From assembly GCA_000471925.1 (NCBI GenBank), contig CP006668.1, positions 2,604,001 through 2,668,000 on the forward strand: a stretch of 64,000 nucleotides of DNA. Direction: 5' to 3'. The notes beneath the pieces are model-generated. The model did not search any database, was not told where the DNA came from, and saw only the letters and a list, made by a program, of their open reading frames with translations. Positions 47,601 through 57,016 of the stretch are shown here, piece after piece. Every line of letters starts with the position of its first letter. Position 1 is the stretch's first letter. This DNA comes from Ralstonia pickettii DTP0602 (GTDB taxonomy: Bacteria; Pseudomonadota; Gammaproteobacteria; Burkholderiales; Burkholderiaceae). Both the position numbers and the translations under genes were made by a program.

Positions 47601-49664
47601 TCAGAAGGTTTCCCAGTCGCCCGCGTCGGCCATGGCGGGCAGTGCCGCGCGCCGGCGCGGCGCCGCTTGCAGCACCGGCTCCTGGCGGCGGTGGGTGACG
47701 GGCGGGCGCTGGCGGGTCGGTGTGGTCGGCGCCCGCGCCGGCAGCACGGATTTTTGCGGCTTGCGTTCGACCGGCGGACGGCTCGCGGCGGGGACGGCCG
47801 GCGGGCGCCCAGCGGACGGCCTGGGTTGCGGTGCGGGCGGTCTGGATTGAGGAGCGGCCGGAGCAGGCCGGCGTGCGGGCGCGGCGGCGGTCGGTGCCCG
47901 GGCGGCGGGCTGCGCCCGTACCGGCGCGGGCCGCGCGGCGCGCGGGGCAACCGGTGCCGGCTCGGCCGGCATCGCCGGGACCGCGGCCCTGGGCGGAGCG
48001 GTGCGCGGGTTCGCGCGCGGGGTGGGACGCAGCGGGGCACGCGGGGCAGCCGCGGGAACGGCTGCAGCCATCGCGGCAGCCGTCTCGTGCGGCGCCTGCG
48101 GCGCCTCGGCCTCCACCTCGAAACGCCCGACCTCGGCCACCAGCCCGTCGGCCTGGTGCAGCAGGCTGTGCGCGGCCGCGGCGGCCTGCTCCACCAGCGC
48201 GGCGTTCTGCTGGGTCACGCCTTCCATCTGCGTCACCGCCAGGCTGACCTGTTCGATGCCGGCGGTCTGCTCGGTGCTGGCCGCCGAGATCTCGCCAATG
48301 ATATGCGTCACGCGCCCGACGGCGCCGACGATGTCGTCCATGGTGCGGCCGGCCTCCTCGGCCTGGCGCGCGCCTTCCCGCACCTGGCGCACCGAGCCGC
48401 CAATCAGCTCGGCGATCTCCTTGGCCGCCGCCGAAGAACGCTGCGCCAGGCTGCGCACCTCGGTCGCCACCACGGCAAAGCCGCGCCCCTGCTCCCCCGC
48501 GCGCGCGGCTTCCACCGCCGCGTTGAGCGCCAGGATATTGGTCTGGAAGGCGATGCTCTCGATCACGCCGGTGATTTCCGCCACCTGCGACGAAGACTTC
48601 GAGATGCTGTCCATGGTCTGCACCACCTCGCGCACGGCGCGGCCGCCTTCGGAGGCGACCTCCGACGCGTTGACCGCCAGCTGGCTGGCCTGGCGCGCAT
48701 TGTCGGCATTCTGGCGCACGGTCGAGGTCAGCTGCTCCATCGACGCCGCGGTCTGCTGCAGCGACGCGGCCTGCTGCCCGGTACGCTGCGACAGGTCGGC
48801 ATTGCCGCGCGAGATCTCGCGCGTGGCGCCCTCGATCGAGCCTGAGGCGCGCTGGATCCCCTGCACCAGCCCCGACAGGTGGCCGAATGCACGCTCCAGC
48901 GCGGCCAGCATGCGCCCGGTCTCGTCGCGGCTGTGCACCGCGACGCGGTAGCGCAGGTTGCCGGTGGCGAGCGCCTCGGCCGCCTTCAGTGCCTGCCGTA
49001 CGGGCCGCGTGACCGAACGGGTGATGGCGATGCCCAGCACCACGGCCAGCGCCGCCGCGGCCGCCGCCATGCCCAACAGCAGGTTGCGGGTCCAGGCGTA
49101 GCTGGCGCCGGATTCCTTCACCGCCTCGACCGCGCTGGCACGGCCCATCGCCGCGATGCGGTCGAGCTGTTCGAAATATGGCCCCTGCGCGGCCGGCAGC
49201 GTCACCACCAGCGCGGCGCGCGCGCCGGCGAACTCGCCGGCGCCGAGCTGGCGCAACACCATGTCGAGCTGGCCGTCGTAGGCCTGGCGCGCCGCGTCCA
49301 GGTCGGCAAAGAGCTTCTGCAGGTCCGGCCGGCCGGAAGCCGCCGTCACCTTGCCCATCTCGGCCAGCGTTTCCTGCATCGACTTGCGCAGCGCCTGGAT
49401 GCGCTCGGCATTCTGCGCAGCCATCGCCGGGTCCTCGGTCAGCGTGGCGTCGCGCACCATGATGCCGACCTCTTGCGCGTGTTCCTTGACCCGGTTCAGG
49501 TCCAGCACCTTCAGCAGGCGGCCCTCGACGGTCATGCGCATCGCGTCGTTCATGCCGCCCAGGGCAGCCACGCCCGCTACGGCGATGCCCACCAGCAGCA
49601 CCACCACCAGGAAAAAGGCCAGGGACAGGCGAACCCCTATGCCTAGGTTTCGGAACCATGCCAT
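47601..49664 (-). CDS. Methyl-accepting chemotaxis protein with tethered pentapeptide
   Basis: 687 residues. TM1 (about 10-35), a periplasmic helical sensor (about 36-190), TM2 (about 193-213), HAMP, then the signalling domain whose hairpin tip reads [20 protein letters not shown]. After about residue 520 comes a Pro/Ala/Arg-rich tail of about 160 residues that ends DWETF. This resembles NWETF/NWESF, the CheR-docking pentapeptide of enteric receptors. ATG 49664 has GGGAG upstream, and a sigma-28 promoter match lies about 80 bp before it. Confidence 0.93.
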   Translation of the reverse strand: MAWFRNLGIGVRLSLAFFLVVVLLVGIAVAGVAALGGMNDAMRMTVEGRLLKVLDLNRVKEHAQEVGIMVRDATLTEDPAMAAQNAERIQALRKSMQETLAEMGKVTAASGRPDLQKLFADLDAARQAYDGQLDMVLRQLGAGEFAGARAALVVTLPAAQGPYFEQLDRIAAMGRASAVEAVKESGASYAWTRNLLLGMAAAAAALAVVLGIAITRSVTRPVRQALKAAEALATGNLRYRVAVHSRDETGRMLAALERAFGHLSGLVQGIQRASGSIEGATREISRGNADLSQRTGQQAASLQQTAASMEQLTSTVRQNADNARQASQLAVNASEVASEGGRAVREVVQTMDSISKSSSQVAEITGVIESIAFQTNILALNAAVEAARAGEQGRGFAVVATEVRSLAQRSSAAAKEIAELIGGSVRQVREGARQAEEAGRTMDDIVGAVGRVTHIIGEISAASTEQTAGIEQVSLAVTQMEGVTQQNAALVEQAAAAAHSLLHQADGLVAEVGRFEVEAEAPQAPHETAAAMAAAVPAAAPRAPLRPTPRANPRTAPPRAAVPAMPAEPAPVAPRAARPAPVRAQPAARAPTAAAPARRPAPAAPQSRPPAPQPRPSAGRPPAVPAASRPPVERKPQKSVLPARAPTTPTRQRPPVTHRRQEPVLQAAPRRRAALPAMADAGDWETF

Positions 49665-49742
49665 CACAACGCTCCCTTCTGAACTGGATATGTTTTGTTC
49701 GTATGAGCGCGGTCCTGCCAGCCAGGCGGCAGCGCTGGCGGT

Positions 49743-49770
49743 CTATCGGCGTTCAGCGAACACTTCTTGA
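49743..49770 (-). promoter_or_regulatory. Sigma-28 promoter candidate for the chemoreceptor
   Basis: On the minus strand TCAA (49767-49770), 16 nt, then GCCGATAG (49743-49750). The -10 matches the FliA consensus GCCGATAA at 7 of 8; spacing is one base over the optimum of 15. A start near 49737 gives a 5' leader of about 73 nt. Confidence 0.6.
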
Positions 49771-49854
49771 AGGGAAATGAGAATTGATGGCAAAAACCCC
49801 CGCTATTCGGAGGATTGCGCAAAGCCGCGGCGGCTTTTAATCTCGGCGGGCATT

Positions 49855-49866
49855 CCGACCGGTCGG
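49855..49866. repeat. 12-bp palindrome with a third half-site
   Basis: CCGACCGGTCGG is a perfect palindrome, and CCGACCG recurs 7 bp further right (49874-49880). A possible operator in the chemoreceptor/Hfq-like intergenic region. Confidence 0.45.
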
Positions 49867-50270
49867 TTAATTCCGACCGTAGCGCCACAGAGCGCGGCCC
49901 AAACGACGTGGGTCAAAAAAAGAAGCCCACGCGCGGGGTGCTCGTAGGCTTTCCAGGACTGCTTGAGCCAACCGGCTCTGGTGATGAATATAAACGCGCT
50001 TACATGAGGTGTAAATCCCGTTTCTTTCAGGGGATTCCCTTATGACACTAAGCGTCTGCTTGCGCACTTTTAGTATTTTGCACCCCTTCGCCACACCGGG
50101 ATACTTTTAGCAGGAGTTGGCGAATTTCCCGCGAGCCCTTGGCACGACAGCGGTCGCCCCCTCGCCCACCGCAAGGATTGTGCGATGGCAAGTCTGTTAC
50201 AATACCACGTACGAGATAGCAAGGTTTTTTGTAGAGCAGGGCCTCTAGTTGCAGAACGACGCTCTGCCCG

Positions 50271-50306
50271 TCAAGGTTTGTAAAACTTTGTTACTCTCAA
50301 CCTTGA
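50271..50306. repeat. 8-bp inverted repeat upstream of the Hfq-like gene
   Basis: TCAAGGTT (50271-50278) and AACCTTGA (50299-50306) are exact complements with 20 nt between. The spacer is AT-rich. It may be a regulator site or a leader-RNA hairpin. Confidence 0.5.
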
Positions 50307-50528
50307 AGTATTCCCCTTCTCTTCTGGCAGCGCCAACCGCCGGCACCTGCGTGACGCCCCGGGGTCCGAGCGCCGGGCCCGTCGACACCGTGGCCCCGAC
50401 GGCCAGCCCCACCGCCGGTACCGAGAGCGGATGTTTCTCCTGCCGCCCTGGCCGTGCCGCTCCCCATGCCGCCGGCCAACGGACCGTTATCAGCCGCCAG
50501 AACCCTTGTGGGCTCTTCCGGAGTCGTC

Positions 50529-50870
50529 GTGAAGAAGAAGGAAAGCGGGCCCAAGCGAACCCGCCGCAAACAAACGCAGTTCCAGCAACTCGCGGCACAT
50601 TCCAACAGCCGCGCCCCGGTGGTCGTGCACCTGTCCAACGGCACGCGGCTGCAGGGCATCGTCCTGGCCACGGACGACTACATGCTGCTGCTCGGCCGGC
50701 AACTGGACGACAACCAACCCACCCTGGTCTACAAGCAAGCCATTGCGCTGATCACCCCGGCCGCCGCTCCCGGCACCCCGGGCATGGCCGACGTGCCCGA
50801 ACTGCCCGCGCCGGTGACCCGGCCGGACTTCGTGCCTATCTATATACCGCGCACCCGCAAGCGACGCTGA
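50529..50870 (+). CDS. Divergent Hfq-like RNA-binding protein
   Basis: 113 residues from GTG 50529 (GGAG 5 nt upstream); upstream ATG 50466 is possible. A basic N-terminus (KKKESGPKRTRRKQTQF) precedes a single Sm-like fold at about 17-77. Sm1 shows VVVHLSNGTRLQGIV, parallel to Hfq IYLVNGIKLQG. Sm2 shows VYKQAIALITP, parallel to Hfq VYKHAISTVVP, so the conserved YKH is YKQ. A Pro-rich stretch and basic end (YIPRTRKRR) follow. It lies upstream of fliC, and a role in flagellar RNA control is only a guess. Confidence 0.75.
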   Translation: MKKKESGPKRTRRKQTQFQQLAAHSNSRAPVVVHLSNGTRLQGIVLATDDYMLLLGRQLDDNQPTLVYKQAIALITPAAAPGTPGMADVPELPAPVTRPDFVPIYIPRTRKRR

Positions 50871-50979
50871 AGCTGGCGCCGCCGGCGCGCATGCCACGCC
50901 CTTCCAGCCGTCCCACGCCAAGGGGCGGGATGCCTTCGTTCGCCCGTCGACACCCATCGAACTATCGCAGAGATCACTC

Positions 50980-51006
50980 TAAACCTTTGCCGAGCTCGGT
51001 CGATAA
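50980..51006 (+). promoter_or_regulatory. Sigma-28 (FliA) promoter of fliC
   Basis: TAAA (50980-50983), 15 nt, GTCGATAA (50999-51006). This is the exact spacing of the FliA consensus with one -10 mismatch. A start near 51013 gives a leader of about 90 nt. Confidence 0.85.
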
Positions 51007-51102
51007 CCCAAGCAACGGAGGCACTCTACGCCCTGCAAAGCAGGCAGCCAACGTTACGGCACTAGCCGGAATGCCCAAAACTTTGCATATAGGAGTCGTA
51101 CC

Positions 51103-52341
51103 ATGGCGCAAGTCATTAACACCAACTCGTTGTCTCTGATGACTCAGAACAACCTGAATGCTTCGCAATCGTCGCTGAACACGGCAATCCAGCGCCTGTC
51201 GTCGGGCCTGCGCATCAACAGCGCCAAGGACGACGCCGCCGGCCAGGCCATTGCGAACCGCTTCACCGCCAACATCCGCGGCCTGACGCAAGCCCAGCGC
51301 AACGCCAACGACGGTATCTCGCTGGCTCAGACGACCGAAGGCGCGCTGACCGAAGTCAACAACAACCTGCAACGTATCCGTGAACTGAGCGTGCAGGCTG
51401 CCAACGGTTCGAACTCGGCTTCGGACCTGAAGTCGATCCAGGACGAAATCAAGCAACGCCTGTCGGAAATCGACCGTACCTCGGCCCAGACCGACTTCAA
51501 CGGCGTTAAGGTGCTGTCGTCCGCCGCCAAGCCGCTGACCGTCCAGGTTGGCGCCAACGATTCGGAAACGATCACCATCGACCTGGAAGAAATCAGCTCC
51601 TCGACGCTGAACCTGACCAGCTTTAACGTCAATGGCCCGAAGGCCAAGGGTGCCAACACCTTCAACGGCGCCGCCGTAGCGACCACGGCTGCGCACGCGG
51701 CTGCCGGCGACTTCCAGAAGGTGTTCGGTTCGAGCACCGCGCTGACCACTTCATCCGTTTCCGAAGCTACAGGCGGCACCCTGGCCACCAAGCTGGGTAT
51801 CGCCGGCGGCAGCGTGAACTTTACGAACAGGGCCATCGTTGATGGCAATGACAACTGGTTCGCGGAAGTCCGAATCAGCGCCGGTAGCGCTGCTGAATCC
51901 ACGGCTCTCAAGGCCAGCGGCTTCGACATTGCCACCGGCACGGAGCAGGTTTTCTACATCGGCATCGACGCTGCCAACCCGACGTCGACCGGGGCATCGG
52001 GCACGACCGCCAATTACAGCATCGACACCTCGAAGCTCGACGTGTCGTCCCTGCAGCGCGGTGCGACCAGCAACCCGCTGGCCTCGATCGACGCCGCCCT
52101 GCAAAAGGTGGACGACCTGCGCAGCTCGCTGGGTGCCGTGCAGAACCGCTTTGACTCCGTGATCGCCAACCTGGGCACCACCGTGACCAACCTGTCGGCT
52201 TCGCGTTCGCGCATCCAGGACGCTGACTACGCAACGGAAGTGTCGAACATGACCCGCGCGCAGATCCTGCAACAGGCTGGTACCTCGGTGCTGGCGCAAG
52301 CCAACCAGACCACGCAGAGCGTGCTGTCGCTGCTGCGTTAA
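51103..52341 (+). CDS. fliC: Flagellin
   Basis: 412-residue filament subunit, exported by the flagellar type III system. The conserved D0/D1 ends are present: MAQVINTNSLSLMTQNNLN and RINSAKDDAAGQAIANRFTA at the N-terminus, and MTRAQILQQAGTSVLAQANQ at the C-terminus. The central part (about 185-315) is Ser/Thr/Ala-rich and variable. AGGAG precedes ATG 51103. Surface Ser/Thr residues are possible glycosylation sites, given the glycan operon 5 kb downstream. Confidence 0.97.
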   Translation: MAQVINTNSLSLMTQNNLNASQSSLNTAIQRLSSGLRINSAKDDAAGQAIANRFTANIRGLTQAQRNANDGISLAQTTEGALTEVNNNLQRIRELSVQAANGSNSASDLKSIQDEIKQRLSEIDRTSAQTDFNGVKVLSSAAKPLTVQVGANDSETITIDLEEISSSTLNLTSFNVNGPKAKGANTFNGAAVATTAAHAAAGDFQKVFGSSTALTTSSVSEATGGTLATKLGIAGGSVNFTNRAIVDGNDNWFAEVRISAGSAAESTALKASGFDIATGTEQVFYIGIDAANPTSTGASGTTANYSIDTSKLDVSSLQRGATSNPLASIDAALQKVDDLRSSLGAVQNRFDSVIANLGTTVTNLSASRSRIQDADYATEVSNMTRAQILQQAGTSVLAQANQTTQSVLSLLR

Positions 52342-52361
52342 TCGCAACGGCAACGGGCATG

Positions 52362-52391
52362 AAAGGCTGGGCCGCAAGGCCCGGCCTTTTT
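52362..52391 (+). terminator. Intrinsic terminator after fliC
   Basis: AAAGGCTGGGCC / GGCCCGGCCTTT with a GCAA tetraloop (one G-U pair) followed by a T run to 52391. It would separate high fliC expression from flaG and the genes after it. Confidence 0.9.
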
Positions 52392-52477
52392 GCCCGCGGA
52401 GCGTTTCGCAGGCAGACCGCTGCCTGCAAAGCGTTTCAAACCGAATGTGAACCACGCCAACCCGGACGGAGCAGACC

Positions 52478-52858
52478 ATGGCGCCTTCCCCGACAGTGAA
52501 CCCGAGCGCAATGCGCCTGCCATCCGATGTGCTGGCGGGCGCGGTCGCTTCCGTGGCCCCGGTGCGTAGCGCCGGCCAGGCCGTTCGCCGGGATGACGCC
52601 GCCGCTCCGGCTACGCTAGCCGCGGACGCCGCCGACACCGTGGAGGCGGGCGCCGCCATCGGCGAACTGGTCGATGCGCTCAAGACTACGTCGATCGCCC
52701 TGCGCTTCGAGATCGACGACACTACGCACCGCGTCATCACCAAGGTGATCGACAGGGAAACCGGCGAACTGATCCGGCAGATGCCCACCGAAGAGGTGCT
52801 GCGCGTCGCCCGCGCCATCGACAAGCTGCAGGGGCTGTTCGTCAGCCAGGCGGCCTGA
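52478..52858 (+). CDS. flaG: Flagellar protein FlaG
   Basis: 126 residues. The C-terminal half is the FlaG domain (LRFEIDDTTHRVITKVIDRE, IRQMPTEEVLRVARAIDKLQ), which is linked to filament length control. The N-terminal 50 residues are Ala-rich and variable. ATG 52478 follows GGAG. Confidence 0.92.
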   Translation: MAPSPTVNPSAMRLPSDVLAGAVASVAPVRSAGQAVRRDDAAAPATLAADAADTVEAGAAIGELVDALKTTSIALRFEIDDTTHRVITKVIDRETGELIRQMPTEEVLRVARAIDKLQGLFVSQAA

Positions 52859-52926
52859 GCCACCCTGGGCCGCAAGCCGGCGCAGCGCACCCGAACAACA
52901 GTTGAAGAAGAAGAGGCACGACAAGC

Positions 52927-54333
52927 ATGGCAACGATCTCCTCCCTCGGCATCGGTTCCAACCTGGACCTGAACACGCTGCTGCAGAACCTGCAGACGGC
53001 TGAGCAGGCGCCGCTCACCGCGATCACCAACCAGGCCAAGAGCTACCAGACCAAGCTGTCGGCCTACAGCCAGGTGCAGAGCGTGCTGTCCGCCTACCAG
53101 GCTGCGGCCAAGAAGCTGTCCGACGCCGCCACCTTCGGCGCGGTCAAGGCCGCCGTGGGCTCGGCCGACGTGATGTCCGTGACGACTGCCGCCAACGCGG
53201 TGCCCGGTAACTACAGTATCACCGTCAACACGCTCGCCACTGCGCAGTCACTGGTCAGCGGCAACGTTGCCGACCAGAAGGCCGCGATCGGCGGCGGCGA
53301 GATCGTGTTCGATTTCGGCGAGGCCCTTGCCACCGGCGGCGCGGCAACCAGCACCAAGAAGGTCACGATCCCGGCCGGGTCCTCGCTCGAAGGCATGCGC
53401 GACGCCATCAACAAGGCCGGCATCGGCGTGACCGCCAGCATCGTCAACGACGGCAGCGCCAGCCCCTACCGCCTGGTGCTGACCTCCGACAAGACCGGCA
53501 CGCAGGCCACCATGCGCGTGTCGTCGACCGATGCGGCACTGAACAACGTGATCGCCTTCGACCCGGCCGCAGCGGCCGGCGTCAACAAGATGGAGCAGAA
53601 GGTGCCGCCGGCCAACGCGACGCTGAAGATCAACGGCATCGACGTGGTCAGCCAGAGCAACACGGTAGTGGACGCGGCCCAGGGCGTGACCATGAACCTG
53701 GCCAAGACCGGCACCACGTCGCTGGTGGTCACGCGCGACAACGAGGCGATCAAGGCCGCCATCCAGGGCTTTGTCACCGCGTACAACAATATCCAGAGCA
53801 CGGCCAAGTCGCTGACCGCCTTCGATACCGACGCAGGCACCTCCGCGGCGCTGACCGGCGACACCACGCTGCGTGCGATCCAGTCGCGCCTGCGCTCGAT
53901 GCTGGGCGGCGCCATGGACGACGGCAATGGCGGCAAGGTCACCCTGATCGACATCGGTGTCACGTTCGAAAAGGACGGCACCATGAAGCTGGACGACACC
54001 AAGCTGACCAAGGCGCTGAATACCAACCTGGGCGGCGTCACGAACATGTTCTCCAGCACCGCGAATGCCGGCGGCCTGGGCAAGCAGGCGAGCGACTATA
54101 TCGATGGCCTGAGCAAGACCGACGGCGCGCTCAAGGCGGCCCAGGACGGCATCACCAAGACGCTGAAGGGCCTGGAGGACAACTATAACCGCGTGGAGGA
54201 TCGCGTCAACGCCACCGTGGAACGCTACAAGGCCCAGTTCACACAGCTGGACTTGCTGGTCGCGCAGATGAACCGCACCAGCAGCTACCTGACGCAGCAG
54301 TTCTCCGCGCTGAACAACACCACGACGAAGTAA
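52927..54333 (+). CDS. fliD: Flagellar hook-associated protein 2 (filament cap)
   Basis: 468 residues. N-terminal FliD_N (ISSLGIGSNLDLNTLLQNLQ) and C-terminal FliD_C with terminal coiled coil (LLVAQMNRTSSYLTQQFSAL). It caps the growing filament and folds exported flagellin. It lies 68 bp after flaG with a GAAGAAGAGG site. Confidence 0.95.
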   Translation: MATISSLGIGSNLDLNTLLQNLQTAEQAPLTAITNQAKSYQTKLSAYSQVQSVLSAYQAAAKKLSDAATFGAVKAAVGSADVMSVTTAANAVPGNYSITVNTLATAQSLVSGNVADQKAAIGGGEIVFDFGEALATGGAATSTKKVTIPAGSSLEGMRDAINKAGIGVTASIVNDGSASPYRLVLTSDKTGTQATMRVSSTDAALNNVIAFDPAAAAGVNKMEQKVPPANATLKINGIDVVSQSNTVVDAAQGVTMNLAKTGTTSLVVTRDNEAIKAAIQGFVTAYNNIQSTAKSLTAFDTDAGTSAALTGDTTLRAIQSRLRSMLGGAMDDGNGGKVTLIDIGVTFEKDGTMKLDDTKLTKALNTNLGGVTNMFSSTANAGGLGKQASDYIDGLSKTDGALKAAQDGITKTLKGLEDNYNRVEDRVNATVERYKAQFTQLDLLVAQMNRTSSYLTQQFSALNNTTTK

Positions 54334-54372
54334 GCGCCCAGCGCAAACACCGCAAGCCAGAGGAAGCCAGCC

Positions 54373-54798
54373 ATGTTCGCCCGCCAAGCCGCAAACGCCT
54401 ACGCCCAGGTGGGCGTCCAGACCGGTGCCATGAGCGCCAGCCCGCACAAGCTGATCGCCATGCTGTACGACGGCGCCCGCGCTGCCATCGCGCGGGCGAA
54501 GTTCCACCTGGAGGGCGGCGACGTGCCGGCGCGCGGCAACGCCATCTCGAAGGCGATCGACATCATCGACAACGGGCTGCGCGCGGTGCTGGACCACGAG
54601 GCCGGCGGCGAGATCTCTGCCAATCTCGAATCCCTCTATGAATACATGGTGCGCCGGCTGATGCTGGCCAACCTGCGCAGCGACGCGGCCCTGCTGGCCG
54701 AGGTCGATGCCCTGCTCGAAAGCCTGGCCTCGGCCTGGGCGCAGATCGATGACACGGCCCAGGGCTCCGACCGGCAGCCCGCCTTACAGGACAACTGA
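54373..54798 (+). CDS. fliS: Flagellar export chaperone FliS
   Basis: 141 residues, helical. The N-terminal motif ANAYAQVGVQTGAMSASPHK and LIAMLYDGA are diagnostic. It binds the flagellin C-terminus in the cytoplasm before export. It ends 1 nt before fliT. Confidence 0.95.
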   Translation: MFARQAANAYAQVGVQTGAMSASPHKLIAMLYDGARAAIARAKFHLEGGDVPARGNAISKAIDIIDNGLRAVLDHEAGGEISANLESLYEYMVRRLMLANLRSDAALLAEVDALLESLASAWAQIDDTAQGSDRQPALQDN

Positions 54799-54799
54799 A

Positions 54800-55141
54800 A
54801 TGGCTTCCCTCCCTGAGTTTTCCCCGATCGTCACCTGCTACGAGGAAATCCTCGCGCTGTCTGCACGCATGCTGGAGGCTGCCCAGGCCGCCGACTGGGA
54901 CCAGGTCACGGAACTCCAGCGCTGCTACCTGGCGCGGGTGGACCGCCTGCGCCAGCTGGACCACGACGCGCCGTTCTCCGACTCGGAGCGCATGCGCCGG
55001 TACCAGCTGCTGGACCGCATCCTGACCTACGATGCCCGCATCCGCGACCTGGCCGTACCGCAGCTGAAGAAGCTTGGCGACATGCTGACCAGCTCGCGCC
55101 GCCAGTTCGAATTGTCCGCCGCTTACGGCGCTACAGCCTGA
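54800..55141 (+). CDS. fliT: Flagellar protein FliT
   Basis: 113-residue helical protein (ILALSARMLEAAQAADWDQV, LDRILTYDARIRDLAVP). FliT is the export chaperone of FliD and in enterics also an FlhDC antagonist. Identification rests on size, helical pattern and position directly after fliS. Confidence 0.85.
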   Translation: MASLPEFSPIVTCYEEILALSARMLEAAQAADWDQVTELQRCYLARVDRLRQLDHDAPFSDSERMRRYQLLDRILTYDARIRDLAVPQLKKLGDMLTSSRRQFELSAAYGATA

Positions 55142-55233
55142 CGATCGCCTGACGACAACGTCAGGCCGACCGCGGCGGGCCACCGGGTCCGTCGCGCGCG
55201 TCTTCCACCCCGCCTGCATTTCCTCCGACCCGT

Positions 55234-56547
55234 ATGACCGGCATCCATCTGCCTCCAGGCCTGGCACCCGGTCAGGCCCCGGACCCGCAACAGCTGCGCA
55301 CGGCGCTGGTGATCGACAAACTCGCCGCGCTCCAGCCCGTGCCCGAGGCCACGGAGTCGAATGTCCAGAACTCCACCGGCCAGGCGATCCGCCACAGCCA
55401 GCAGGCCGCCGGGCCGAACGGCGTACCGGGCCAGGCCGGGCTGCTGCCGGGCACCTCGACGCGGGAATCGCTGAGCGCGGCCGCGCGCGCCATCCTGGCG
55501 GTGATGGACGGCATCGAGGCCCAGCCGGTCCGCCCTGCGGCGCCATTGCTGGGCAGCGCGCCCACGCCGGCCTCCGCGCAAGCGGCGGCCGCGGCGCTGG
55601 CCAATGCGGTGGGCCAGAGCGGGCTCTTCTATGAATCGCACCTGGCGGAGTGGGTCGCCGGCGCGCGCGCATTGCCCGGCATCCGGCAGGAGCCGCAGGC
55701 AAGCGTGCCACGGCCAGCCGCATCGGCTGCGGTGGCCCAGCCACAAGCGCCGGCCGGCAACGCGCCGCCCTCCGCGCTGCTGACCTACAACGGCACCGCG
55801 CCCGGCGCCGAACCGCCCAGGCCTTCGGCACCGCCCCTGATCCCTGCCTCGCAGGTGCTGGCCGAAGCGCTGGCGTCGCCGCGCGATCCGCGCGTGGCGC
55901 ACAGCCATGCGCCCGCCGAACAGGGCGTGCGCCAGGGCGCCGGCTCCACCGCGCCATACAGTCGCGAGGCCGCGGCCGACGCCGCGCCGCCGCGCCCGTC
56001 CGTGGCATCGATGGCAACGCGGGCCTACCAGGCCACCGCCGATGCCGCGCGTGCCCCGGTGCCCGACGCGCTCGCGGCGCATGCGTCGCGCGCCGCCGAT
56101 CCGGGCGATGCCGCTGCCGCCGATGCCGCCAGGCAGTCCGCGCCTGCCGGCCCCGCCATCCATCCCGCCACCGAGGGCGTGGTGCGCCAGCAGCTGGAAC
56201 TGCTGGCCACGCAGCAGTTCCGCTTTGCCGGCGAGGCCTGGCCCGGCGTGCCGATGGCATGGGAGGTTCGCCGCGCCGACTCCGACGCCGGCGGCGCCGC
56301 GCCGGACGATGCCAGCCGGCCGTGGTCGAGCCGCCTGCGGCTGCAACTGCCCAACCTGGGCACGGTCGAGGTGCTGCTGACGCTCGGCCCGTCCGGCCTC
56401 GAAGCGCGCGTGGCCACCGCCGAAACCGATATTGCCGCGCGCTTTATCGCCGCACGTCCGCTGCTGCGCAGCCGGCTGGAAGCGCAAGGCATCCCGTTGC
56501 AGCGCCTGAACGTGCAGACGCAGGACGACGCCGGAGCCAACCCATGA
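55234..56547 (+). CDS. fliK: Flagellar hook-length control protein FliK (C-terminal domain type)
   Basis: 437 residues. Most is Ala/Pro-rich and low in order. The C-terminal 100 residues hold the Flg_hook-type globular domain (RLRLQLPNLGTVEVLLTLG, LEARVATAETDIAARFIAAR, LRSRLEAQGIPLQRLNVQ) that contacts FlhB. The tail AGANP ends 1 nt into an ATGA overlap with the next gene. FliK of this kind often sits beside an flhB-like gene, as here. Confidence 0.85.
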   Translation: MTGIHLPPGLAPGQAPDPQQLRTALVIDKLAALQPVPEATESNVQNSTGQAIRHSQQAAGPNGVPGQAGLLPGTSTRESLSAAARAILAVMDGIEAQPVRPAAPLLGSAPTPASAQAAAAALANAVGQSGLFYESHLAEWVAGARALPGIRQEPQASVPRPAASAAVAQPQAPAGNAPPSALLTYNGTAPGAEPPRPSAPPLIPASQVLAEALASPRDPRVAHSHAPAEQGVRQGAGSTAPYSREAAADAAPPRPSVASMATRAYQATADAARAPVPDALAAHASRAADPGDAAAADAARQSAPAGPAIHPATEGVVRQQLELLATQQFRFAGEAWPGVPMAWEVRRADSDAGGAAPDDASRPWSSRLRLQLPNLGTVEVLLTLGPSGLEARVATAETDIAARFIAARPLLRSRLEAQGIPLQRLNVQTQDDAGANP

Positions 56548-56831
56548 GTGAATCCAGCCAGGACCGCGGCGCGGCCATCGCGCTTACCTACCGGCACAGC
56601 GACAAGGCGCCGCGCGTCGTCGCCAAGGGCTATGGCGTGACCGCCGAGGCCATCATCGCCCGCGCCAGAGAGGCGGGCGTCTATATCCATGATTCACCCA
56701 CGCTGGTCAACCTGCTGATGCAGGTCGACCTGGACAGCAATGTCCCGCCGCAGCTCTATGTGGCGGTGGCCGAGCTGCTGGCGTGGCTGTACGAACTGGA
56801 AAGCGTCACGGCCGACGCGCCGGCGCCATAA
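56544..56831 (+). CDS. FlhB C-terminal-domain-like export protein
   Basis: 95 residues resembling the cytoplasmic domain of FlhB/YscU: ALTYRHSDKAPRVVAKGYGV, EAGVYIHDSPTLVNLLMQVD, and VAVAELLAWLYELE. The NPTH autocleavage motif of FlhB is absent because the protein starts just after that position. Such stand-alone versions are known beside fliK in several proteobacteria. It is coupled to fliK by a 4-nt overlap. Confidence 0.85.
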   Translation: MSESSQDRGAAIALTYRHSDKAPRVVAKGYGVTAEAIIARAREAGVYIHDSPTLVNLLMQVDLDSNVPPQLYVAVAELLAWLYELESVTADAPAP

Positions 56832-57016
56832 GTCGCGCGGCCGCACGCGGCGGATGCTGCCCGCCGCCCGCCGCACCCTCCTTCCAGCCCCGAGAAATAG
56901 GCGCGATTTGGGCCTGTTTTTCCGCCGGTGATGCGAGGAACCGTTTGTTACATTCCCCTAGCCTTGCCCCGTCATGCGCGGCAATGGCCCATACCTCGTC
57001 ACCGGAGACCGCCGCA

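Larger units (their letters stand above)
49665..50528. other. Long intergenic region between chemoreceptor and Hfq-like gene
   Basis: 864 bp, locally AT-richer than the rest. It contains the chemoreceptor's sigma-28 promoter match (49743-49770), a 12-bp palindrome (49855-49866) and an inverted repeat (50271-50306). Short open frames in it show no coding character. Confidence 0.5.

Noticed and set aside
49867..50094. 75-codon frame on the minus strand in the AT-richer intergenic region
   Set aside because: No ribosome site, no recognisable domain, and codon use unlike neighbouring genes.
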